In this document: piece after piece, positions 8,444-16,271 of the stretch
How positions within the stretch are numbered: the first letter of the stretch is position 1
Layout: each line of letters begins with the position of its first letter
From: CAZVWJ01 sp964631325
GTDB taxonomy: Bacteria > T1Sed10-126
Assembly: GCA_964631325.1 (NCBI GenBank)
Contig: CAZVWJ010000056.1
Coordinates: 1 to 16,299 of the forward strand
Length of the DNA: 16,299 bases
Direction of reading: 5' to 3'
Made by a program: the position numbers and the translations under genes
The notes under the pieces: model-generated
What the model was told of the DNA's origin: nothing
Seen by the model: the letters and a program-made list of their open reading frames with translations, nothing else
The model's database searches: none

Positions 8444-9583
8444 ATGATGTTGAAACGAAATGCATCAATCAGCTTGATTATTATTTTGTTGTTTGTGGTA
8501 GGTTGTAACGGTCAGCCTGATAAAACAGGAGACCGAAAAGTAGAAATGAAAACTGAGAGAGGCAATAATACGGCCGGGTCTGCTCAAGTTCGAGGAGGGG
8601 GATTTAAGGCTGATAAGTATAAGCAAATCTTTGAGAAAACTGACATATTTCCTACGAAGTTTTTTATGAGTTCCGGTTATGTTGATTTGACCTTGAACGG
8701 TGATTTGGTGATTAAAAGTATTAAAGTTAATCAGCAGGTTGGGGGAGTGCGGTGGCCGCAGAATAACGATGATCTTACGGTGGTTGAGTTTAAAAACAAG
8801 CAATTAAAGGAAGCCCTGGCCGCCGCGGTTACTCATGAAAAAACTTATTCCCGTCAACCAGAATTGAAGCTTGGCCATCCTACAAAAACCGGTGGTGGGC
8901 GAGGACCGGTTAAGGCTAAATACAGTGTCCCGGTTAATGATGTTCTGGCTCTTAATGGGATTAAATTAATGAAAACTGATGGAGATTTTTGGCTGGCCTG
9001 GCCCCAGGAAAAGGGGAAGGACCGGTGGTATGACTTGCTGGGCGGACAGACGCTCAGAGATAAGCTGTTAAAAAAATGCAAGAAAGCTTATCAGAGTGGT
9101 GCGCCGGAGAATTCAGAAGTATCTAAACTTAATGAGCGCGGCAAAAAGAAAGCAAAAGTCATTGAAGTCTATGATGGTGATACATTTAAAGCCCGGTTAG
9201 TCGGCGATAGAGGAAAAAAAATTACTGTTCGGATAAACGGCATTAATTGTCCGGAAAGTAAGCGCAACGACAAGTGTGAGGAAGACGATTTCTGGGGTTA
9301 TATGGATTGTTCCAAACAGATCCCCTATGGCAAAAGAGCCAGTCGGATTGCCGAAAACTGGCTGAAAGGGAAATACGTGACACTTTCTTCGGGAAAATCC
9401 AAACCACTTAAAGAGGGAGAGTATGGGCGGACAATTGCTTATGTTCAACTTCCGTCCGGAGACGATTATGGTTTAAAGATGATTAAAAACGGTTACTGCC
9501 GTGATACTTCAAAAAGTTTTTCCCATCCCCGTGGTTCACTGTATCAACAAAATCAGGCCCCCCTTAAACCACTCGATAATTAA
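8444..9583 (+). CDS. Lipoprotein with two SpoVG-like repeats and a C-terminal SNase (thermonuclease) domain
   Basis: A 379-residue predicted secreted nuclease. The N terminus is a lipoprotein signal peptide ending in VVGC, with C21 as the acylated residue, followed by a Gly/Asn/Lys-rich linker. Residues 236-355 are a staphylococcal-nuclease-like domain: YDGDT (D246 equivalent to SNase D21), VRINGINCPE (R263 = R35, E271 = E43) and YGRTIAY (R329 = R87). The position of the calcium ligand D40 is N268. Residues about 79-131 and 160-217 resemble each other and the SpoVG fold, each with an hxxIKh strand, a WPQ at the position of the SpoVG MPS, then an amphipathic helix. ATG 8444 and ATG 8447 both follow AGGAG at 8434-8438; an upstream GTG at 8438 overlaps it. 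DNA here is more AT-rich than in the gcv genes. Confidence 0.82.
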   Translation: MMLKRNASISLIIILLFVVGCNGQPDKTGDRKVEMKTERGNNTAGSAQVRGGGFKADKYKQIFEKTDIFPTKFFMSSGYVDLTLNGDLVIKSIKVNQQVGGVRWPQNNDDLTVVEFKNKQLKEALAAAVTHEKTYSRQPELKLGHPTKTGGGRGPVKAKYSVPVNDVLALNGIKLMKTDGDFWLAWPQEKGKDRWYDLLGGQTLRDKLLKKCKKAYQSGAPENSEVSKLNERGKKKAKVIEVYDGDTFKARLVGDRGKKITVRINGINCPESKRNDKCEEDDFWGYMDCSKQIPYGKRASRIAENWLKGKYVTLSSGKSKPLKEGEYGRTIAYVQLPSGDDYGLKMIKNGYCRDTSKSFSHPRGSLYQQNQAPLKPLDN

Positions 9584-9748
9584 GTTTTCTGACCGCCCCG
9601 GGAATAGGTATGAATGGAGTTTTTTTTGTTAAATTTTTTCACAACGAGATAACCTTCCATTATTCGCAGTTTAGATATAGAAAGGAAAATTAAAATATAG
9701 GTAATTGGAGGGAAAGTGGTAAGAGGTACTTATTTTTACTTTGCTGAT

Positions 9749-10564
9749 TCAAGTTGTATTTCTGCGGCGCAAAACGAAGGCCACCAGCCAGAAACAGAAA
9801 GAACCAATCACCAGGGCGTAGAGTCCGGCGTAGAACAGGTAGCTCCAGTCGCCGAACTGGCTGACCTGGTAGGAACTGTGAATCTGGCTGGTTTCACCGC
9901 TAAGCGGGCCATAAACCGGTAAAAAACCGTAGAGTCCGATCAACAGGTAACGGAGAAACGAGAGCCAGCCGGTTGCCTGGCTTTTAGCCATTATTTCCAG
10001 CCGGGCGGAGATCGTCAGCAGCCAGTGGCGTATCATCGAGGGATTTAAGAACAGAGTGATTAAGGCCGCGAGAATTGGGCGGACAAACAGGGAGAGGAGC
10101 ATCAGGACCGAGAAGAGGATTGAAGCCCGGATAAACCAGTCGAAAGTCACGAACCAGATGCCCGTCTGGTAGGTGATCCCGAGCAAGGGAAACAACAGGG
10201 AAGTCCCCAGCGTCGTAGCCAGGAAAGCAACCAGTGAAATTCCGAGAGCGGAAAGGAAATGTGACCCGATCAGAATTTCGTAGGAACAGGGCCGGGTGAC
10301 AATGAGTTTTATTGTTTTTTGTTTGAGTGGTCGGGAAAGAGTGACTAAACCAAGAGCTCCGGTTAACAGGTAAATGAAGAGCAGGATGCCGCCGTGAATT
10401 TTTTGCAGCATTTCGAACCGGCCGAGTTCCCCGAGCTGAAAGAAGAAATTTAGCCCGAAAAGTGGAGTAAGCAACAGCAGGAGGCCGGCAACGCCGAGAA
10501 TTAATTTGCTGCGGTAGTAAAGTTTCAGGTTGACTTTTCCGCACTCCAGGAGCTTATTTATCAA
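9749..10564 (-). CDS. ABC-2 type transporter permease
   Basis: A 271-residue polytopic membrane protein with about six hydrophobic segments, of the size and layout of ABC-2 permeases such as NosY. A cytoplasmic loop RPLKQKTIKLIVTRPCSYEILIG between the second and third segments is typical of the family (a region equivalent to the LP-hKTIxhhLtkPvsr motif). The frame stays open upstream to 10630, but TTG 10564 is preferred because GGAGG lies nine bases before it and its codon overlaps the TGA of the ATPase gene. It is the partner of the ATPase, and its function may be lost if the ATPase is truly broken. The transported substrate is unknown. Confidence 0.8.
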   Translation of the reverse strand: MINKLLECGKVNLKLYYRSKLILGVAGLLLLLTPLFGLNFFFQLGELGRFEMLQKIHGGILLFIYLLTGALGLVTLSRPLKQKTIKLIVTRPCSYEILIGSHFLSALGISLVAFLATTLGTSLLFPLLGITYQTGIWFVTFDWFIRASILFSVLMLLSLFVRPILAALITLFLNPSMIRHWLLTISARLEIMAKSQATGWLSFLRYLLIGLYGFLPVYGPLSGETSQIHSSYQVSQFGDWSYLFYAGLYALVIGSFCFWLVAFVLRRRNTT

Positions 10565-11466
10565 CTTTCCTCGCCTCCCTTGAAGAGGTCCACGAAGACT
10601 TCCTCTAAGCTGGCCTGGCGCAGGGAACACTCGTAGACGGTCTTGTCGGCTTCCGCGGCTGCTTCGAAGAGTTCAACCACCTGAGCGCGGGGACAATTGA
10701 TTACCCAGCGTCCGGACCTGGTCTCAATTTTTTCCGCATCTGCGGGCAGCGGTGTTTCCGCTTCGACCAGTGCCCGGTAGCTGTCCGGGTCGTATTCCAG
10801 TAAGTTTTCCAGCTGATCGGTAACTTTAACTTTGCCCCGGTCCATTACCGCGACCCGGTTACAAATCATCTCCACCTCGGAAAGCACGTGAGAATTAATA
10901 AAAACCGTGGTTCCCTGCTGGTTCATCTCCAGTAATTTTTCCCGGAATCGTCGGTTCATTATCGGATCCAGTCCCCGGGTCGGTTCGTCGAGAAACAGCA
11001 CCCGCGGTTGCCGGAGCAGACAGGTGGCCAGTCCGAGTTTCTGCTTCATCCCCTTGGAACAGGCTTTCAACTTTCGTTTTCGGTTCTGCTAGAGATCCAT
11101 GCTCTCCAGGACCTGTTTTTTCTTTGCCTCGGGCACCTCACTGTCGTAGAGGGAGCTGTAAAAATCCAGCGCTTCGCCGACTGTCAGGTGCAGGTGGTAA
11201 TCGGGTTCCTCGGGCAGATAGACGAACTCTTCGAACAGCTCGGAACCGGGACGGGGCTGTTGGCCGTTAATAGTTACCTGCCCTGCGTCCGGACTAATCA
11301 AGCCCAAAAGACAATAGAGCGCCGTAGTCTTGCCCGCCCCGTTCGGGCCCAGCAGGCCGAAAATATCGCCTTCATCCACCCTGAGGTTGAGACCGTCCAG
11401 GGCGCGGACCTTCCTCCTCAACAGTCCTTCCCGGAAGGTAACTTTAAGCTCTTCGGCTTCAATCAT
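10561..11466 (-). pseudogene. ABC transporter ATPase interrupted by an in-frame amber codon
   Basis: The 302-codon frame encodes a complete ABC-2 type ATPase except for TAG at codon 126 (complement of 11089-11091). Before it lie Walker A GPNGAGKTT at 40-48 and a LPEEPDYHLHLTV Q-loop region; after it, without any change of frame, come the signature SKGMK at 137-141, Walker B LFLDEPTRGLDP around D160-E161 and the switch histidine H193. The stop falls in the poorly conserved segment just before the signature, where one substitution from CAG or GAG would restore an ordinary sequence. ATG 11466 overlaps the 3' end of the thioredoxin gene. A nonsense mutation, a sequencing error or amber readthrough are all possible; a second frame could begin at TTG 11070, but it would lack Walker A. 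Confidence 0.8.
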
Positions 11467-12127
11467 TAGATTTCTCACTTTCCGGGGGCGGAGAGGTTTC
11501 GGTGTCACTCTTGTTGTTCAGTTCAGCTAAATATTCATTTTTGTTGATTGTCTTATTGTTCTCCAGCAACTTTATCTGTTCCTTGTAAATTTCATCGAAG
11601 GCGATGCTTGCGTTGGATATAGCCCCGGTTTCGTATTTTTGGATTTTACCCTGTACGCCAATGACCACGGTGGTCGGATAGCTTTTTACATTGTACAGAC
11701 TGGGAATAGCTTCTCCGGGAGCAATGCCCACGGGAAAGGTGATATCCTGGTTGACAACAAAATCCTTAACTTTTCTGCGGGCTTCTTTAATGTTAATTCC
11801 CACCAGCAGAAAGCTTTTGTCTTTATGTGATGCGTAGTAATCCTGTAGCTCGGGTATTTCCTGCCGGCAGCTACTACACCAGGTGGTAAAGAAATTAAGC
11901 ACGATTACTTTCTTGCCGACGTGCTCGGCTAAATCGAATTTCTGGTCGTTCAACAGTGACAGGGAGAAGTTCGGGGCAAGTTCCCCTCTCAATTCCTCGC
12001 CGGCTCCGTAATGGTCGGCCCAGGTATTAATCTCATCGCGGTCCGGGAGTTCTTTGAGCCAACCGTGGCTGAAACCGAGCAGAACTGCGTTAACGACGAG
12101 GACGATTACAATCAGTTTTTGATTCAT
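11459..12127 (-). CDS. Membrane-anchored TlpA/ResA-like thiol-disulfide oxidoreductase
   Basis: A 222-residue extracytoplasmic thioredoxin-fold protein. Residues 4-23 form a signal anchor. FFTTWCSSCRQEIPEL carries the redox CXXC (C84 and C87), and SYPTTVVIG holds the cis-proline P151, the layout of TlpA/ResA/AhpC-TSA proteins that reduce disulfides in exported or cytochrome c targets. After about residue 190 comes a hydrophilic tail rich in Asn, Glu, Ser and Pro that ordinary ResA proteins lack. ATG 12127 is chosen over TTG 12175 because the hydrophobic segment begins immediately after it. Its 3' end overlaps the ATPase gene by 8 bases, so oxidoreductase, ATPase and permease form one operon. 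Confidence 0.85.
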   Translation of the reverse strand: MNQKLIVIVLVVNAVLLGFSHGWLKELPDRDEINTWADHYGAGEELRGELAPNFSLSLLNDQKFDLAEHVGKKVIVLNFFTTWCSSCRQEIPELQDYYASHKDKSFLLVGINIKEARRKVKDFVVNQDITFPVGIAPGEAIPSLYNVKSYPTTVVIGVQGKIQKYETGAISNASIAFDEIYKEQIKLLENNKTINKNEYLAELNNKSDTETSPPPESEKSND

Positions 12128-12266
12128 TTGTGGAGCTCGTTCTCCGAGTTGAGAGTTGTAATGAATTCTGCTCAATGACTCAAAAATATATCACAGCCGT
12201 TGATAAACAATCAATGATATTGGTGGCTGAATATTCGTATTTTGTCTTATTTTAGCTTAAAGGTGG

Positions 12267-12776
12267 TTATTCTTTTTTGTTTCGAGTGAGACGTCGAATA
12301 ACTTTCCGGGCGTCCGGAAAGTCTGCGAGGAGTTTTTGGCGTCCACAGAGCCTGTAGTCCTCGAAGTTGAACTCGGGGACTACCGTGCACCCCACAAGCG
12401 TGTAACCGATCTCGACCTCGGCGGCAAACGGTTTGCCGGCGGGAACAGTTACCTGGGGCTGCTCACCGGCCTCAATTTTTGGTCCTAATTTGTGTTTGGT
12501 ATGACCCTGCTGTTCGTCGAGGACGTGGAGGGTCAGGGGCTGGCCGCGGTAGAAATGCCAGGTTTCCTCGGCCTCCAGCCGGTGGAAAGCCGAGAAGTCA
12601 TCGGCCGGCAACAGGTAGTAAATTGCCGAGCCGGCCCGGCGCTTGCCGGTGTATTTCTCCGGCAGTTCCCCCGGTTCAAGTTTTAACTTTGACTCGTAGG
12701 TTCGCCGGTAATATCCCCCCTCCGGGTGTTCGCTTAGTTCTAACCGATCAATTAATTCCTTTACAGTTTCATCCAA
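12267..12776 (-). CDS. Cupin superfamily protein (DUF985 / cupin_5)
   Basis: A 169-residue single-domain cupin. The sequence has the DUF985 hallmarks in order: an N-terminal helix ending LSEHPEGGYYRRTY, SAIYYLLPADDFSAFHRLEAEETWHFYRGQPLTLHVL, VPAGKPFAAEVE, then GYTLVGCTVVPEFNFEDYRL. The metal or ligand pocket should use the His and Glu of FHRLEAEETWH. The biochemical role of most bacterial members is not defined. The start is TTG at 12776, supported by AGGGAG nine bases upstream; no ATG or GTG is available near the N-terminal helix. It is 139 bases upstream of the thioredoxin gene on the same strand. Confidence 0.85.
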   Translation of the reverse strand: MDETVKELIDRLELSEHPEGGYYRRTYESKLKLEPGELPEKYTGKRRAGSAIYYLLPADDFSAFHRLEAEETWHFYRGQPLTLHVLDEQQGHTKHKLGPKIEAGEQPQVTVPAGKPFAAEVEIGYTLVGCTVVPEFNFEDYRLCGRQKLLADFPDARKVIRRLTRNKKE

Positions 12777-12877
12777 GAAGAAACGCTCCCTGCTGATTGG
12801 TGATTGGATTTTTGTGGCATTCGGTCCGGATTTCTCCCCAATGATTCAAAACCTCGAAAGAACTCGGCAAAAGTTAA

Positions 12878-13444
12878 TCAATAATCAACCACCGTCCCTG
12901 ATTTTGAATGCGGAGGGATTACGATATCGGGGTTAAACTTCCGGAGTATACTTGCTGTTAATTTATATTGCCTGTTGGCTTCAATCATTTTTATAGTTTC
13001 TAATTCAGGTTGTATCTTGGGATAAAAAACATAGCCTTTGGGATTGGCTTTTGGATGATTGGGATCATATCTTCTGGTTGTTGCGGTGTCAGAAATGACT
13101 TTTGGTTGGTTTTTTTCAGTCAGTACAAATTGCTGGGGTTGATAAGTCGGATTACCGTCCTTATTGTAAGCGGAATTGCGGTTAGTTAAATTTTTAGCGA
13201 TAATATCAATTCGTTTCCGGCAAATTTCCAGGTATCTTAGTAAAGCTTTTTGGACGGTAGGAGTGTTTTTAATTTTGACCAGGGAATCATAGGCAGTTTT
13301 CTTAACCAGGTTTTCCCGTGAAAGATACCGGACCAGGGACAATTTTGGATTTTCTGGTTTCAAAATTTTTGCGTGGTTTGAGACGTAGGCTGGCGCACAG
13401 GAAAGCAAAAAGACAGTCAGCAGTAGGAGGAGAAATTTCTTCAT
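12878..13444 (-). CDS. Lipoprotein with a FlgC-like flagellar rod domain
   Basis: A 188-residue protein with a lipoprotein signal peptide (LLSC, acylated C16). From about residue 67 to 174 it follows flagellar proximal rod protein FlgC: an N-terminal helix ICRKRIDIIAKNLTNRNS at 74-91, equivalent to the FlgC motif that ends in IANNIAN-A-T; a YDPNHPKANPKGYVFYP block at 126-142, nearly the FlgC consensus DP-HP-A-GYV-P; and ETIKMIEANRQYKLTAS at 149-165, matching the conserved C-terminal helix. Residues 17-66 are an extra N-terminal linker absent from FlgC. True FlgC has no signal peptide, being exported by the flagellar type III machine. No other flagellar gene lies nearby. AAAGGAGT eight bases before ATG 13444 supports the start. 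The gene is AT-rich. Confidence 0.78.
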   Translation of the reverse strand: MKKFLLLLLTVFLLSCAPAYVSNHAKILKPENPKLSLVRYLSRENLVKKTAYDSLVKIKNTPTVQKALLRYLEICRKRIDIIAKNLTNRNSAYNKDGNPTYQPQQFVLTEKNQPKVISDTATTRRYDPNHPKANPKGYVFYPKIQPELETIKMIEANRQYKLTASILRKFNPDIVIPPHSKSGTVVDY

Positions 13445-13476
13445 ATTTCGACTCCTTTGAGCTATTTTGAAAAATG

Positions 13477-13506
13477 ATTCTACAATCGGGAATCGCGGTT
13501 GGTCAG
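13477..13506 (-). promoter_or_regulatory. Candidate promoter of the FlgC-like lipoprotein
   Basis: On the complementary strand CTGACC (13506-13501) and TAGAAT (13482-13477) are separated by 18 bases. Transcription would begin about 25 bases before the ATG. The region also serves the divergent gene starting at 13559. Based on consensus resemblance only. Confidence 0.3.
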
Positions 13507-13558
13507 GTTATTTTCTATTTTAATCATCCGTTGATTTTTTTACGACGAGGGCATAATA

Positions 13559-14131
13559 ATGAATGAAGTAAATAAAAAACACAACCAGGAACTTGAAGAA
13601 GAGGATAAAGATCTCTTTTTAATTATTGGTGCAGTGGTTTCCGTAATCGTGGTTATACCCGGGTTGGCCGGCTTTTTCACGGCGTTGTTGTGGCCCTACT
13701 TTTACAGCGAGACAGCGGAACTTCGTGGAAATAAAGCGGCCCGGAGCCACCCCATTAAGGCGGAGATGGAGATTGACTACCGGTCCGGCTACGAGTCAAT
13801 TCTGGTTAAGTTTGATAACCAGGGGGCAAAGCTATCTGACTGTGAACTTAAGTTAGGGGACCGGCCCGGAGTGCCCCTGGAGCGGCTAACGTTGTATGAC
13901 CCGGACGGCTGTGGGAACCTGACGGGAGCGGATTCAATTCCCGCGGATACCCGCCGCCAGATATATTTTGGAATTTCTCACAGTGACACGGTGGCGCGAA
14001 ACCTGAAGGCGGTGGGCTGGGAAGATAAGTTTGACACCCGGCCCTTTCCGCGGCCCAAAAAAGTTAAGTTAGAGTGTCGGGAATTAGCGCCCGGCTGGGT
14101 CAGACTCTACCAGCGCCCCGAAGCGGACTAA
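13559..14131 (+). CDS. Single-pass membrane protein of unknown function
   Basis: A 190-residue protein with a short charged cytoplasmic N terminus (about 20 residues, Glu/Lys-rich), one transmembrane segment at about 21-50, and an extracytoplasmic domain of about 140 residues. That domain looks beta-rich and contains three cysteines (in SDCELKL, DGCGNL and LECRELA), so one disulfide is possible. I do not recognise the family. GAGG at 13547-13550 is eight bases before ATG 13559. It is transcribed away from the FlgC-like lipoprotein and precedes the broken polytopic protein by 222 bases. Confidence 0.68.
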   Translation: MNEVNKKHNQELEEEDKDLFLIIGAVVSVIVVIPGLAGFFTALLWPYFYSETAELRGNKAARSHPIKAEMEIDYRSGYESILVKFDNQGAKLSDCELKLGDRPGVPLERLTLYDPDGCGNLTGADSIPADTRRQIYFGISHSDTVARNLKAVGWEDKFDTRPFPRPKKVKLECRELAPGWVRLYQRPEAD

Positions 14132-14353
14132 GCTTTTTCGGCCCGTCGGTTCAGTTTTTTCGAGTGAATAGCTTCACTAACGCTTACGTGCGAGTTTTCC
14201 AGATTGTTGCGAACCTGTTCCAGGAGTTACTGTGATAACCACAGCCCGGCGAGGGATAAACGGAGCAAGCTTTACCTGTAGTAAAAAGTTATGTTCACCC
14301 ATAAGCTTGAGAGTCCGGAATTTCTATCCGTCCACGCGAGAGGTAAATAAACG
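14132..14353. other. Longest non-coding gap in the window
   Basis: No frame of convincing length, RNA gene or strong hairpin was recognised. GAGAGG at 14338-14343 is the ribosome binding site for the gene starting at 14354. Confidence 0.5.
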
Positions 14354-16208
14354 ATGAAACTTTTGAGAAATTTAATTGTTTCACCCGCGGATTTTTTTGC
14401 TAAATTCCGCGACTTGAGGCGAGAGGGGTTTAGAATAGTCGAGGGGAAGAATGTGTTGTTTTTTACCCTTGGGTTACTGGCTGTTAATTTCAGCCTCGGT
14501 TATTTGCTCGAACCGGCTTCGCCCCTCGGCCAGTCGATGTGGTTCGCCTGGACCTGTCTGTTGGTCTGGTGGTTTGTCGTGATGGTCGAGCTACTGATCA
14601 AAGGAGCCGTCGAGGCCCAGGGGTATCTTGTTGTTGCCGTGCCCACAATGGTAGCTTACCTGGGTGTTGTTCATTCCCTTGGTCTTCAGGCACTGCATCT
14701 GACAGGTCTTTATTTTGTCCACGCCGTGTTCGCTTTAAATGTTCTATTGTTCGGTTATCTGCTTTATCTGTTTTATAGCCTCCTGCGAAGAGTCGAGGTC
14801 AAGGAAAGAAATCCGTTGAGCAAGGGCAGAATTGGCGGCTTGATTTGTCTGTGGTGTCCGGCCGTGGTTTTGCTTTTGCCGTTTGAAAATGTTATTAGCT
14901 GGATCGGGTTGGAGCTGTTTATGTTGGCCTGTGTCAGTCTCCCCGTGGGCTATTTTGCGGTCAAGGAGAAGCTGTTTGAAAAATCCTGGAAACTGCCGCT
15001 TTTTTCCCTGCTGACCGGCGGTGCGCTTATCGGCGCCTTGTTATTCACGTTTACTTTCGGTTATTTGTTTGTCCACAACCTGCGCCAACTGCCGCAGGTG
15101 AAACCGCTTGAATTTAAAACCCGCACCGAGCTCCCGACCGCCCGGGAAAATCTGCGGAGACTGGTAAATTTTGGCGCCCGGCACAAGAAATTGGAGGACC
15201 TCGACGTGGATGACCACGATAACCCGGGGGAATTGCTCGACAAATACAGCCCGGAACTGCGTAAATTTCAGAAATTGGGCTCAGCCGGGCAGCTCCAAGT
15301 CCCGCGTGCCTGGTACCGGGCGAGTGGGGAAGACACGAGGCCAACGGACGCTATTTCCCTGGTTACCCTGGCCCGGCTGGTTAAAATTAAGGCCGACCGT
15401 GAGCTTCAGGCCGGGCAACCGGAGGTGGCCCTGGAGCAGGCAAAGTTCTTGTTAACCACCGGTGGGAAGTTGGTAGCAGCCGAGGGGAATTTGATGTTGC
15501 GGGCGATTGCTGACGGCCTGCGAAGATATGGAATCGAGGTATTGAAAGAGCTGGCCAGCGGGAAAGAACTTTCCGAGCGCCAGTGGCAAGCTATTTATGA
15601 GGTGGTGCGGTCCGAACGCCGGCGCCCGGAACCTTATCACAATTTGTTGGTCGGGGAGGCGCAGACATTTCAGACTTATTTTACGCCCGCTTCCTTGCTG
15701 GCCCAGCTCGACGATTTAAATTGGTTCAGGCGATTTGACTTACAACTTACCTTGCAGTGGACCTACGGCCGGTCTCTGCACTGGTATCGGCTCCGGGGGA
15801 GGAAAAAATTCCGGCACCTAATTGCCATGGGTGAAAAACCTTACTGGCGGCTTAAGAAGTTGCTTCCCCTGGAAGAGAGCAATAACGCCAGCCCGCCGAC
15901 AACAATCCACGCTTATTTAAAATACGCGCATGGAATACGCGCATGGAATAATTTTTGGTTTCCTGTGGGATACTTACTGGGACTTTAATTTTGCCGCGGA
16001 GGTGTTTGCCGCCCGGGACGTGGCCAGAACGCGGTTAAACTGTCTGCTGTTGACGGCTCATCGTGAACTGGATAAAACCGGGCCGCTGCCCCGGGAAAAT
16101 CAGTTGAATTACCTGACGGGCGAGAAACTTGCAGTTACCTGCCTTGAGGACTGGGAGAGTCTAAAGCGGGAAGCGGACAATAGTTATTGCTCGACGGAGC
16201 CAGATTAG
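14354..16208 (+). pseudogene. Polytopic membrane protein with large soluble domain, frameshifted by a tandem duplication
   Basis: The intact gene would encode about 613 residues. The first 245 contain roughly seven hydrophobic segments and begin with SPADFFAKFRDLRR, reminiscent of Yip1-like membrane domains; the rest is a soluble, helix-rich domain with no family I recognise. At 15921-15946 the 13-mer aatacgcgcatgg occurs twice in direct succession. Thirteen is not a multiple of three, so the first frame ends early at 15988 (544 codons) while the continuing frame runs on to TAG 16206-16208. Deleting one copy joins the two frames seamlessly (KYAHG then IIFGFLWD). The start ATG has GAGAGG ten bases upstream. 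It may be a recent mutation, slippage-prone switch or assembly artefact. Confidence 0.78.
15921..15950 (+). repeat. 13-bp tandem duplication (2.3 copies)
   Basis: aatacgcgcatgg at 15921-15933 is repeated exactly at 15934-15946 and followed by a further aata. It sits inside a coding region and shifts its frame by one base. Confidence 0.95.
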
Positions 16209-16221
16209 ACAAGTTAATTCA

Positions 16222-16261
16222 AAGGAGGAAAACGATGAATTCGACAAGCCTCGGTGGTTGA
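16222..16261 (+). other. Strong ribosome binding site and start codon with an 8-codon frame at the window edge
   Basis: AAGGAGG at 16222-16228 lies six bases before ATG 16235, an excellent translation start, but the frame closes after eight codons (MNSTSLGG, TGA 16259-16261). Another frame downstream stays open to the window end, reading LKVGGILNVLW. Either a broken or truncated gene begins here, or it is a short leader peptide. Sequence beyond the edge is needed to decide. Confidence 0.4.
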
Positions 16262-16271
16262 AAGGTTGAAA
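16256..16271 (+). repeat. 8-bp tandem duplication
   Basis: ggttgaaa occurs twice in succession at 16256-16263 and 16264-16271, immediately after the strong start codon at 16235. It is short enough to be chance, but it is the second exact tandem duplication within 350 bases. Confidence 0.8.

Noticed and set aside
9584..9748. T-rich convergent intergenic region as a bidirectional terminator
   Set aside because: There are long T runs near 9620-9640, but no GC-rich hairpin precedes them on either strand.
11008..11469. A 153-codon + strand frame over the amber codon of the ABC ATPase
   Set aside because: It is antisense to an ATPase with all motifs in place; no ribosome site or recognisable protein features support it.
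12200..12214. TTGAT-N5-ATCAA palindrome upstream of the thioredoxin gene, as an operator
   Set aside because: A five-base arm is expected by chance in DNA of this composition, and no regulator or second copy was seen.
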